Positions 54,274 through 64,000 of a DNA stretch of 64,000 bases are shown here, piece after piece; within the stretch, counting starts at the first letter, position 1; every line of letters begins with the position of its first letter. The position numbers and the translations under genes are program-made. Source of the stretch: Eublepharis macularius (taxonomy: Eukaryota; Chordata; Lepidosauria; Squamata; Eublepharidae); the NCBI RefSeq assembly GCF_028583425.1, contig NC_072798.1:14572501-14636500 (forward strand). Direction: 5' to 3'. The notes beneath the pieces are model-generated. The model ran no database searches. It saw only the letters and a list, made by a program, of their open reading frames with translations, and was not told the origin of the DNA.

Positions 54274-54350
54274 AGTGTTACCGATTATAGACTCTATAGT
54301 TTCTGTGATTTCCCCCCAAAAGCTTGAATTTTTTCACAAGACTACTCACA

Positions 54351-55004
54351 ACGTATTGTATTTTTTGTGACTGACTTTGACTCCACACTGGGGTGAAAAG
54401 CGACATGAAAATACACTAAATAAATAAACAAATGAAGATTGTTAGGCTGCAGGAAATTGTACAGGCAACCTTTGAACGGGACCCACCCGGAGGCGGGGCT
54501 GATCATTCCATCACTAAATTTAATGGTGTCCCTTTGAATAAAAACAGAAGCAGCGGGGGGGAAAGGCCTTGGCTTATTTAGATTATGTTAATTATAATCA
54601 GTGTTTTACTTTCAGTGCCTTTGATTGTTAAGTTGGCAAAGTAGTGTGGAGATCCCCTTTGGGGATGCGAGGCACTATAGGAACGCAAGCGATTATTATT
54701 AAATAAAAAAATCACCTGGTGTTTAAATTATACAATAGCCACCTGATTACACTTAACACTCCAGCTGTAATAAAACAATAATTGCATGCAATATAAATTA
54801 AAGATGTGTTTACCCAAGTTCAAGAAAGTTCAGGTGCTTCGGAATAATCACAGAGGTGTCGGGAGAGACTGCTGATACCTTCATCAGTCAGGCTGCCTTG
54901 GTGTAAAGAGAGCTGGAGCAGAAGCACAAGGATAGAAAAAGGAGGCCGGCAACCAAGCGACGGTTCAACAGAACCAGGTCAGAGCAAGACTTGAGGAGCC
55001 TGCA
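54351..55004. other. No recognised feature
   Basis: AT-rich with TTAATTATAATCAG near 54590; no repeat or gene recognised. Confidence 0.4.
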
Positions 55005-55077
55005 ATGGAACACAGGAAGTTGCTTTACACAAACTCAGACCATCATCCCAACGAATCCCATCGACTCTGACTGGCAG
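55005..55077 (-). mobile_element. tRNA-Ala-like SINE tail, reversed
   Basis: ACACAGGAAGTTGCTTTACA, CTCAGACCATCATCCCAACG, GACTCTGACTGGCAGC. It stops exactly where the hAT-family remnant begins. Confidence 0.55.
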
Positions 55078-55320
55078 CATGGCAAAAGGGGCTGAAAATT
55101 GCCAAAAAGGGGCCCAAAATGGTCAGGATGGGGCCACTGCTGAGCAAGAAAGTGATCCACTACCCATCAGAGGCCCAGTCCGGGCCATTTTGGCCCCAAT
55201 CCAGGCCAAAATGGGCCCCAAATGGCTGAGAGTCAGGTGGACGGGGCCACCTGTCATGTGACCTCTTTGGGGAACTGCCGGAACTGCGTTCCGGCACGTT
55301 CCTCCTCAAAATGAGCCCGG
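55078..55320. mobile_element. hAT-type MITE remnant (CAGGGGTCATTT family), left end lost
   Basis: GGCAAAAGGGGCTGAAAATT, GGCCCAAAATGGTCAGGATG, ACCTCTTTGGGGAACTGCCG, right end CTCAAAATGAGCCCGG. It matches the right half of 3124-3567 in orientation. The left half is missing at the junction with the SINE tail. Confidence 0.8.
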
Positions 55321-55384
55321 GTTTTAACTGTGATGTGCAAGCTGCCCGCGGCCTCTAAGAAAAGTGGGATATAAACATTTTCAT

Positions 55385-55475
55385 AAATAAATAAAACTGG
55401 AGGTGTCAGGGATTGAACCAGGACCTTATGCATGTAAAACTGATGCCCTACCACTGAGCTACAACCAGGACTGCC
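55385..55475 (-). mobile_element. tRNA-like SINE head, reversed
   Basis: ACTGGAGGTGTCAGGGATTG, ATTGAACCAGGACC (reversed B box), CTACCACTGAGCTAC (reversed A box). Without the SINE body it could be a lone tRNA-like head; mismatches argue against a working tRNA gene. Confidence 0.6.
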
Positions 55476-56165
55476 AAGAGAAACCATGGGTCCTCAAACA
55501 AAGGCTGTCTCCAGCCTTTCCATTCCATCCAAGATGAGCCCAGACATGACAGGAAGTCAATCCACATGGCTTGGCTAGCTCCATGGGCCCCTAGTTCTCC
55601 CCTCCTGGCAGCCTAGGCTTGCCAGGCCTCCCCCTGGCAAGCTCCATTGACCACTGCTGCTCAGAGCATTGAGAGAAACTAACATTTAAAAACAGTGATG
55701 TTGCTATACAACCTGGAAGTAAAACAGAGTAGCTCTAGAAATCGCCAGAAACTCTCTGAAGTTGCTAAAGCTATCCTACCTGGAAGTGATGTAGATGATG
55801 TAATTCTCACATTCCTCATCCCCACCCCCACCCCCTCCCACCTGTTACCAGGCCCAGAATTGCAACCCTATGGCAGCTCTGGCTACATCCCTTTCACCAA
55901 AGGCAATATGACATTCAATGGTAAATGAAGCACCAACTTATACAGCCAACGGCTGACAGATTAGTAGCATTCACGGTGAATGACTTGCTCACATAGATTC
56001 AAGGAGAACAGCATGGTTGGCCAAATTTTGGGTTGCCACAAATTCAAAATATGAAGTTAAGGACATTTCTAGAAATGTAACTATTTTAAAATACTCTGTT
56101 CTGGAAGCACAAGTTTTTTATTCCAGCCCTCTTGACAATAACTACTTTGATAAGCAAAGCCATCA
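55476..56165. other. No recognised feature
   Basis: Weak resemblance at 55690-55860 to 27730-27850 (TAGCTCTAAGAA / TAGCTCTAGAAA phrases). Nothing else. Confidence 0.4.
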
Positions 56166-56168
56166 TCA

Positions 56169-56173
56169 CTGTT

Positions 56174-56249
<76 letters not shown>

Positions 56250-56250
56250 G
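56169..56250. repeat. (ATC)n-(AAC)n microsatellite
   Basis: About 11 ATC units switch to about 16 AAC units without interruption; gives a His/Gln run in one frame, not a gene. Confidence 0.95.
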
Positions 56251-56267
56251 CCAGAATCCAGTACAGA

Positions 56268-56355
56268 ATTGTACGTGTTCATCCTAAACAGAGTTATAGC
56301 CATATAAGTCCATTGATATCAACAGGCAGGAGAATTAACTCTGCAGAATGCTTAA
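56268..56355. mobile_element. Palindromic MITE-like remnant
   Basis: TTCATCCTAAACAGAGTTAT, CCATTGATATCAACAGG and AACTCTGCAGAATGCTTAAC preserve the layout of 8449, heavily diverged. Confidence 0.45.
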
Positions 56356-57734
56356 CTCTGTGTCAAATGGTGGCCATTAATGGGTGCAATCACGTCTCTT
56401 AACTACTGTTGCTAGCAGAATCCACCACAATGGTTTTTTTATCTACCATTCAAAATAGCAGCCAAGAATCTTCAAGTCTGCGAGTGTTCCAAAAATCTAT
56501 CCGTTGAAAGGACCCTACGAGGAGAAGAAAATATCAGCCCTGGAGTCAGAAATGAAAGCAAACCAAGAATGGCCACATGTTGTTGGACCCAACATGCTTC
56601 ACAGCACTTGAAAAGACTGGCCCCTTAACGAGACATGGATCCCTTTAGAAAGTATCGGTGGAAGTGCTCGGCGGAAGTGCCTTGGATACTCTTTGTCAGT
56701 CAAGCTATAACATATCCTGACACCCCTTTTAAGAGAGAGCAGCTCAAAGGCGAAGTCAAAATGATGGTTTTCAGGGGTGGATGGGCTACGGGAGGGGTAA
56801 AGGAGGAACACGGTGAGGGTCTATGCGAGGAGCGGTATTAGTTCCATATTGTTGCTCTACTCGAAGGACACAGTGTGTCATAACAAATTACTATTAATTT
56901 GCACCAGCAGTACAATTAGATTAAGACCAGCAAGGGATGATGAGAAATAGAACTTCCAAGATTGCATAACGAGAGGGCAAGACAGCTTTGCCGGAGCTGC
57001 TTCTCTCAATTAGCGGACACGGCTTTTAATGCTTCCATGAGCAACCGAAGCAATTTTGTTTACTTGGAGCTAAGCCTCTGTTCAGAAGGAGGCAGAGCTG
57101 AATTGCATCTGTCCTACCCCATGCGACTTTTGCCTTTTTAAAATAATTCATCTAAGAGCACTGAGATGGGTCGAGTTGCAAAAAAGACCAGGAACAGACC
57201 CACGAGTTCATTGGTCTTCAACCAGTCACGACATGGAAGGAGAAGGCGGAGAAATGAAGAGGGAAGAAGACAGGTGTCAATCTAAAAGTTCAAGTTGGAA
57301 TTAAAGCTGGGTCAAGAAAAAGGGTCACTTGCTTCTCCAAGACAAGAAAAATTCATGACGAACCTTTTTCTGGAAAAGCCCAAAGGTCTTAATAGTTAAG
57401 AAATACTTTTTTAAAAAAGTTTCCAACATTGAACAAATCCTAGGGCAAAGTCCAAAGTAAGGCACGCCTGTCCCCTTGATTTTCACAGGAGATCAAAGAA
57501 TTCCCCCACCACCACCCAATCTAATTCTCCTTAGGTTCACCCCAAATAAAAATCTTGGCATTTTTAAACATCATTCTTATGGTCATCTGAAATATTATAC
57601 CCATCTGTGTGCCCATCAGGTTCCATAAGGCAACTCTTGTACACCATCACATATATCGATCTCTCCAATTGCCTACTGTTATTACTGAGAAGGGAGAAGA
57701 AGTGGCAGCCAAGAGCCTTCCAACATGCCTGATT
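56356..57734. other. Repeat-poor block; candidate conserved non-coding DNA
   Basis: No transposon recognised. 56870-57120 has ACTATTAATTTGC, CAATTAGATTAAG and TCTCAATTAGCGG cores and little low complexity. No exon-like frame. Confidence 0.4.
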
Positions 57735-57985
57735 GCAGCTGTGACTGCAGAACCACAAGTGACAAAAGGCACAGATTGGACACTTGTCAGCTTCCCTCAA
57801 GTTTTGATGGGAAATGTAGGCATCCTGGTCGTGCAGCTTGGCTCTCTGACTGCTGTCCAATGGACTTTTCAACTGTCACTTGTCCAACATTCCGCCAAGC
57901 TGCCTACATTTCCCATCAAAACTTGAGGGAAGCTGACAAGTGTCCAATCTGTGCCTTTTGTCACTTGTGGTTCTGCTCTGAGAAG
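57735..57985. mobile_element. Foldback DNA element (AAGTGACAAA family)
   Basis: GCAGAACCACAAGTGACAAA at the left pairs with TTTTGTCACTTGTGGTTCTGC at the right (20-base core). Inner ACACTTGTCAGCTTCCCTCA pairs with TGAGGGAAGCTGACAAGTGT. Same plan as 17405. Mirror frames of 102-123 codons are artefacts. Confidence 0.72.
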
Positions 57986-58264
57986 CTCTGTCTTCCAGTT
58001 ACCAACTTTGCCAGTGAGACCAGAGGAAGAAGAAGCATCCATCCATCACACATGGACCCAGATTTGTCTGAGAATCCACCCAGAACATATTTTTAAGCCA
58101 CTTTGAGCCAATGTAGATAGCAAGAAAGGCAGATGTATTTTAATTAATAAACAAATATTTGTTATTATTTTAATGTATCGGTATTTGATTTAAATTGCTC
58201 AGAGAGTTTTGGGATTTATATATGCAAAAAGGTCGCTCATAGTACAAAAAGCCCTTCGAGATCA

Positions 58265-58680
58265 TTCCTCACCCCACTGTTTATTTCATTTCATTTTAGT
58301 TACAGTCCATCTTTCTCAGTGAGACTCAAGGTGTAAGACAATACGATCAACAGCTGGGAAATTCAATAAACAATGTGATAAGGCATGTATTGCAGAAATT
58401 TGAAAAGAAGCATACATTTGAATACTGAAATACAAAAGGTGAAACAATGCTGAACAGAAAACAAGTAATCTGATGTGACAAATTAAACAATGTGGAAACT
58501 ACCCAGTAGGAGCCTATTTACATCACCAAACAGTAGCCAGTAGTGTAGTCTACAGTCATTTTACCAAAGCATTTCTCTGAATTATTTCCTTATTACACAG
58601 CCTATTGCCTGAGTAAAAAGGGCACTCTTAAGAGAGGAACGTTACATGACCAATGTGAGCAGAACAAATTGTCCAGAACT
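58265..58680 (-). mobile_element. LINE-type 3' region, reversed, family unresolved
   Basis: Starts TTTATTTCATTTCATTTTAG, ACAGTCCATCTTTCTCAGTG; then CATCACCAAACAGTAGCC and ACACAGCCTATTGCC. A polyadenylation-like start and AT-rich body suggest a reversed LINE 3' UTR; no coding remnant. Confidence 0.4.
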
Positions 58681-59707
58681 CTCTCACTCAATCAGGATCC
58701 AAACAAAAAGGATGGCATTGACTGAGTAGGAAAGGCCCACGTGGTTGCATCAGCAACACTGTCACCATGCAGGATTGGATCGCAGGGAAGGGTTAGATCA
58801 CAGGTATTCAAGAAGAGGGCTTCTTCTAAACCTTGTTGACACCGCAACATGTTGGAGACAGGTAAAGCTGCTCTCAGGGACCTAGATCGGGTCTCCAGTT
58901 TGTCTTCCTTCTTCTTTACAGAGCCACCCCGAGCTCTTTGGTAGGGAAACAGGTTAAAAAATGTCAGTGAAAAAGTGAGTTTGGTGACAGCTGGTAGTCT
59001 GTGCCGTACTCTTTCAGGAGGCCTGTGAGACTTAGACAAAAGCCGTGGAAAGCACTTTCAGTCATTTTTGACAAATTATTTCACTACTGACCAATTTATT
59101 ATTTGGAACTCCCGTGCCAGATGACAGAGAATACACAGGAATGTAAACAAGCCGGTCTGGTTCACTTTAAAAGCCAAATTGGGATGGAAGCACACAAAAG
59201 AGTCTCGCCTTGAGTGATAAGGAAACCTGACTTTGAAGTTGTAACTAAATTGCATTCTCTTTTTCTTCTGTTGTCGCCGGTAAAACACAGCTGAATTGGC
59301 CAAGTGGCGATTAGTCTGTATTTCTGTATGTTCAGATAGCTTTGGGTTACTACGAAGCAAGAAATTTCAAAAGGCCAATATGCTGACATTTTAAAAACTG
59401 GACACAGAGTGATGGGAGGGGGGGGAAACAATCATGAAAATCATAAGTTGTGTATTTCATAACTCTTTTCCTGCTGAGAATGAAATTTAAATAATATCTA
59501 TTCTATATAAATATTTTGGAGCAGAATAGCCAACGTGTTTAAGTTTGACTTGTGTGGCATTTCCTGACAGAAAGAATCCAGCAATTGGGTTATTAATAGA
59601 ATATTCTGCAAATTCTCATAAGCATGGGAGGAAAAACCCCTGTTATTTGGTACATAATTCATCAGCCAAGAATCTCAGTTTTCTTTTTTAAAAAAACAAC
59701 CCTGTCT
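58681..59707. other. No recognised feature
   Basis: Frames up to 115 codons on the minus strand have no domain. A G run at 59417. Confidence 0.4.
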
Positions 59708-59957
59708 AATAATAACGTTGAATTTATATACTGCCCTTCAGGACAACTTAACACCTACTCATATTGGTTTACAAAGTGTGTTATTATTATCCTCACAATA
59801 ATCATCTTGTGAGGTGAGCAGGGCTGAGAGAGCTCTGAGAGAGCTGTGACTGACTCAAGGTCACCCAGCTGTCTTCAAGCAGAAGAGTAGGGGATCCAAC
59901 CTGGTTCTCCAGATTAGAGTCCTGCCACTCTTAACCACTACACAAAACTGGCTCTCA
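59708..59957 (-). mobile_element. tRNA-derived SINE (GAGCCAGTTTGGTG type), reversed
   Basis: CCCTTCAGGACAACTTAACA (tail), GAGCTGTGACTGACTCAAGG, GGGGATCCAACCTGG (reversed B box), CACTACACAAAACTGGCTCT (reversed head). Confidence 0.75.
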
Positions 59958-61389
59958 TATAACACAATGTTACATGTCAATCAACACCAAAATGTGAACT
60001 ATATGTATCCAAATGTGAATAGAATGTGTCCTGGCAAAATGGATCCTGAAATATTAAATATTTTTAAAAGCCCCACACAACAGGCCATGTTTTCACTTTT
60101 TCTAACCTAGTGGCTCTCTCTCTCTCTTCAGCATCATGGCTTAGATCCCACCCAAACCTGCCACTGATGGAAGGATTTCCATCAACAGAGCTCAGCTTTC
60201 TCAGCTTCCCCAATATGTGGTACTTGGGGGTTGAGGAGCTGACAAGAACAGCATATGGGTGAAGGTGGAGATCTGTGGTAGGAGAGGGAGTTGATGAAAA
60301 TCACGTGCACACTCCTTAGTGGAAATGTTAGGTGGGATTCCATTCTACATGTTCAAATTTGTGGCTGGTAGCATGAGGTCTTGTAACATACTTTAAAAGA
60401 CAAATTTAAAACTTGGGCTGTCAGGATTCTATCAGGGATGTGCAGCTCAGGAGCTGTGATACCTTTCCCCACTTCACCTTTGTGATACCTTTCCTCACTT
60501 CACAATAATTCTCTTAATTCAGTTCATCAGAACAACAAAATTAAAAAAAAAAACTGGAAAGCTGGACACTGAGGTCACAAGGAAGCAGACACACACATGT
60601 GCTTCACCTGCACACGGTGTGCACAACAGCACACAGCCGGCTCTCCCACATCTCTAAGAAGGGCAGCGACTCCACCTAACAAATGTAACTTTAACAACAG
60701 TAAAACAACCTAATAGCTTAGCGTGCCAGGGGGTTAATGCGGCGGACCATTTAACGCTGAGCTAAATAGCCCTGGTTTGCTTCTCAATGCCAAGTGTCGA
60801 ACTGAGAATTGCAATTGCAGGAGCTGTTCCTAATTCATTAGTTAAAGGGGGTCATTGCTCATGGGGTGGGGGAGAAGGAGGGGAAGGGAAAAGAAGGGGG
60901 TGGAAAAAGAACAGGAGATTCAAAGTCAGCACAAGGTTGCATTCCAGTGAGGTGCCATATTGACCCACAAAAGCTCCACAGGTGGGCAAGTGGCCACATA
61001 TTTTTGACACGGGGACATTAGTTGTTCCATAGAAGGGAATGGGAGAGCTAAGGGAAATTATAGGGGAGATGTTAAAATCTCTTTGGAACATGCCCCACTT
61101 TCTCTTTTATACAACACAAAGAAAAGGGGGAAGAGATGGCCATATTGACTAACAAAATGATGCTACCAGATACTCGACTGTAACGCAATCAAACACTTTA
61201 AGCTGCAGAATCTCCCCTTCCCCACAGGTCACAACTATCCAATAATGAAAACTGTTCACTTAAAGCAAAAGATTCCATGAATGCTGAAAGGGTTATAATA
61301 AATGGAGAAGTGATCTTTTGGAAAATGGATGCAAAAAGGTAGAAATGGGAATGTTGACAGGACAATTCCATCTTCCATGAACTCGTTCT
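59958..61389. other. Repeat-poor block; candidate conserved non-coding DNA
   Basis: No transposon recognised over 1.4 kb. 60680-60860 is compact, with GGGTTAATGCGGCGGACC and GAATTGCAATTGCAGG. A (CT)n run at 60115; G-rich 60860-60905. Confidence 0.4.
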
Positions 61390-61490
61390 CACAGAGCAAT
61401 CTTATGCATGTCAACTCAGTTCAATTGAGTTTACTCCCAAGTAGCTTCACTGTGAACTGCAATTGTGCAATGCTATCCTATAAAGAGAGA
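61390..61490. mobile_element. Short palindromic remnant (second type)
   Basis: AGCAATCTTATGCATGTCAA, TCAATTGAGTTTACTCCCAA, GCAATGCTATCC. Resembles half of a common reptile foldback, but too eroded to fix its borders. Confidence 0.35.
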
Positions 61491-61574
61491 CACCCTTCTG
61501 CGCCCAATGATTTAAAAGGGTATAACTCTGGGACTGTTAGAACAAAAATATTGGTAGCCTCAAGTCAAAGGAAT

Positions 61575-61670
61575 TAGAGTACGTTTATTATTATTTATTA
61601 CTAATATTTATTTACAACCTTTTATATCCCACCTTTCTGCCCAGTCAGGCTCGCCTGTGAATCTTGCCTA
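61575..61670 (-). mobile_element. LINE-type 3' end fragment, reversed
   Basis: GTTTATTATTATTTATTACT, ATTTACAACCTTTTATATCC, CACCTTTCTGCC. Polyadenylation-like start followed by a phrase common in LINE/SINE 3' ends. Confidence 0.35.
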
Positions 61671-63034
61671 TTGTAAGTTTCACTCTCAATGCCATTATCA
61701 ACCAGACCACTATTGTTGCCCCATGCTCAACGCCAGCTCGGCGGAGGACTTGCCAAACGGAGACATTAATTAAAAGACATACAAATCTAATCATATCCAT
61801 ATTGTTCAAGGACAGACCCCTCCCCTTCCAGTTGCCACACCGAGTGGTGCCAAAGTAGGGAGTGGGAGAGGAACAACAGCACACCAAAAATGGGCTACCG
61901 CAGAATACAACATTTCAATTAGACTTCGGCAAAGGGGGAAGGCTTTCTTCCTGAACATTAACCCTCCGAAACAAGCGATTTCTCTAATTCCTGCCATCGC
62001 TCAGACTGGCCTTGAATTACCTCCTGATAGGCCTCCCATGCGCTTGCAGATGAGAGAGTGTAATGGGGATCTGTTAATTAACTAGAAGGAAAGTTGCACG
62101 GTGGGGATCAAACACGGGACGCGTCCTAAAACTCCCACAGAGAAGATGAAATGCAGCTCAAACTTTAAAGACTTCCCGTCATTAGCCAAGACCTTGGCTG
62201 CTCCTGGCCCAGACCCCTCCTGTTTTCGAGAACAATGAGGACAATGATGGCAGAAATGAAATGGTGCAGCAAGGAACAAAGGAATTAGCTATTTACCCAC
62301 AGAGAAAGAAAGAAAAGCGGGGACAAGGATTGGCGGGGAGGGAGGGGGAAAGAAGCTTGCTCTCCCCCCCCCCCATGGTTCCTGTCTCCTTTTAATTAAT
62401 TTATGGCTGCCAGGGACCCGCACAGAGAGCATGCCCCAAAAACATTGTCTTTGGAGCGCAGTGTTAATACCATGTAACATCCACTGTTTACTCCCAGGCT
62501 GAATAACAAAAGTTGCTGGGGGCACCGGGAGGAGGGGAAATCGCTGGAAAGGGGAGAAAGAAATGGAAGAAGAAAGAAACAGAAGGAAAAGACTGAACAG
62601 TCGGAACGACTTTTCCCATCTTGGGATTAATTTCTTTTTTGGAAAATTCATATTTTCCCCCATTTGAGCAAATGGGATTTCAGATAGAAGTAGACACGCA
62701 AGCTAAAACACCACCCTCCCACCAATCGTTGTTGCTCTATACTACAGTTGGTCTTATTGAGTAGCTTCCATTTACTCAAGTAATTTGAATTGGGCCCCGG
62801 CTGCACGCTCAATCTAATATGCTGCTCACTAAGTTGTCATCTGATGGTTGTGTCACACATCCAGATTGCTTCCTTGCCTGTAATAAAGTACGCTTGCCCC
62901 ACTCTAGACTGAAAATCAAATCTGGCCCCACCATGAGGGCAACCAGCCAACTTGGCATGGCCATCCAAGTGGGGTTGTAAGTCTTGAGTTCATACCTCTC
63001 CCTCCCCACATACAGAACTCCCAATCAAACTGGT
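61671..63034. other. Repeat-poor block; candidate conserved non-coding DNA
   Basis: No transposon recognised. TAAT-type cores: GACATTAATTAAAAGAC near 61764, GTTAATTAACTAG near 62072, TTTTAATTAATTTATGG near 62391. C run at 62366. No exon-like frame. Confidence 0.4.
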
Positions 63035-63292
63035 GCCTAATAATAACAACAACAACAACTACACTTATATAATGCTCTTCTAGACAGATTACTGCCTCAC
63101 CCAGAGTGGTGAACAAGTTAGTGTTATTATTATCCCCACAATACAGCTGGGGAGCTGTGGCTGAGAGGAGTGGCTTGCCCAAGGCTACCTACTGAGCTCA
63201 TGGCAGACGTGGGATTCGAACCGGAAGAGTGCTGATTCACAGCCAAACCACTTAACCACTATGTTACAGCAGCCTATGCATGCACCCCATAG
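63035..63292 (-). mobile_element. tRNA-derived SINE, reversed
   Basis: (AAC)n tail at 63043, TATTATCCCCACAATACAGC, GGCTTGCCCAAGGCTACC, GTGGGATTCGAACCGG (reversed B box), CACTTAACCACTATGTTACA (reversed A box). Relative of 40618 without the internal duplication. Confidence 0.72.
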
Positions 63293-64000
63293 TCATCTTC
63301 ATTATCTAACTCTTTTTTCACGGGAGATAGATTGCAAGAGTGAATTTTCTTGCATATCCCCAGCTCCAGCAGATGTTGCTGAACATTTCTAGGGGTTCCT
63401 ACAATGGTCTATATTGCTATCTACAAGAACTTTTCCAGACAACAAAGAAACAACTCCACTAAATCTACTGAATAGATGGTGTGGTAACCTTTCTTTGAGC
63501 AGCAAGTGGCGGAACACAGACACTGAAATCTTCACAGGTCTTTCAAACAACATGGGCCTCACACAATAACATGCGACCCACTGGGTCCCAGGTGTTGTGG
63601 ACTAGGTTCCCCCTTGGATGAAGAGTCCTCCCTTGGCCTTAAATGGAAGGGGACCGGGGTTCAGCAGCACCACCCTATTCCACCTCCTTTCATCTAGTTC
63701 TACTCCCTTCTGTGCTGAGAGCCACAGCCAGTGTGCCCTCCTTGCCATCCTTCCTCAGGCCTTCAAAAAAGGGCCACGCCAAGGCTAAGGTGTGCCCAGT
63801 GGCCCCCTCCATCCAGAAGCCCCATGGAGGCACAGCTAAGCCCACAAGAGGATAATAGCAGCCCCTGCATAATCTCCCCCCACCCCGTCTCTCCCTTTTT
63901 CCTTCCGAAGGTCAGAGATGTTTGGCAGCGGAGTGATCGATAGGCTAGCAGACTGTAAAGGGTGCATCCACTGGGGTGCAAGGCCCAGGACTGTGAGGTG
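63293..64000. other. No recognised feature
   Basis: GC-moderate sequence; overlapping 70-codon frames at 63643-63981 show no domain. Confidence 0.45.

Larger units (their letters stand above)
53430..54350 (-). mobile_element. L1-type LINE ORF2 fragment with two nested insertions
   Basis: Minus-strand pieces of one L1 ORF2 C-terminus: about 54350-54274 (GGKSQKL-like), 54102-54030 (PHKPEVILLNFWNNNTVPMI, RKELIA) and 53590-53440 (LLLMAVKFLRAQMWKLN, GPTITQWKNKNWDMMVMDK). They are separated by a GGCC foldback (54103-54273) and another L1 3' end (about 53600-53955). A (TA)n stretch with a duplicated AGAAAAGAACTGATAG lies near 53965-54030. Confidence 0.75.

Noticed and set aside
57564..58096. Overlapping 102-123-codon frames
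   Set aside because: Mirror readings of a long inverted repeat.

Overview
The window reads as non-coding nuclear DNA from a squamate reptile (a lizard; a gecko or related lineage is possible but cannot be fixed from this sequence). I see no host protein-coding exon, intact tRNA or rRNA gene, or CRISPR array. Nearly every open reading frame is a chance frame or a transposon remnant. The lineage call rests on the repeats: 5S-rRNA-derived SINEs and Sauria-type tRNA SINEs with a BovB-like tail, a BovB LINE 3' end, L2-like and L1 LINE fragments, and many short hAT-type elements. No new gene system is visible; what stands out is transposon biology and several repeat-poor blocks.

Layout. 1-1.8 kb: a head-to-head inverted repeat, a microsatellite and two SINEs, one split by a foldback element. 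1.8-3.1 kb is repeat-poor. 3.1-12 kb: hAT MITEs (3124, 6650), a decayed L1 ORF1 piece, an L2-like 3' end, tRNA-type SINEs and a long inverted repeat at 10.9-11.2 kb. 12-26 kb: further hAT MITEs (12698, 14345, 15174), five 5S SINEs (two adjacent near 19.2-19.6 kb), foldbacks at 17.4, 17.9 and 21.4 kb, a Sauria SINE and the BovB C-terminus (23.7-24.0 kb). A MITE at 25.4-26.3 kb is split by an L1 3' end. 28.6-29.7 and 33.5-35.1 kb are repeat-poor. 37.6-38.8 kb holds a 37-bp tandem array interrupted by a solo LTR. 38.8-55.3 kb is dense in foldback and hAT elements, with L2 and L1 ORF2 fragments. 56.3-57.7 and 60.0-63.0 kb are again repeat-poor.

How the parts relate. The BovB LINE tail closely matches the tails of the 5S SINEs, which fits LINE-driven SINE mobilisation. 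Eleven short elements have flanking 8-bp target duplications, exact or decayed, placing them with hAT transposons. Four short palindromic elements that begin GGCC have 3-bp duplications and remain unassigned. Repeat-poor, AT-rich stretches with many TAAT motifs alternate with the transposon-dense ones. That pattern is common in gene deserts or large introns near developmental genes, but conservation cannot be judged from one sequence.
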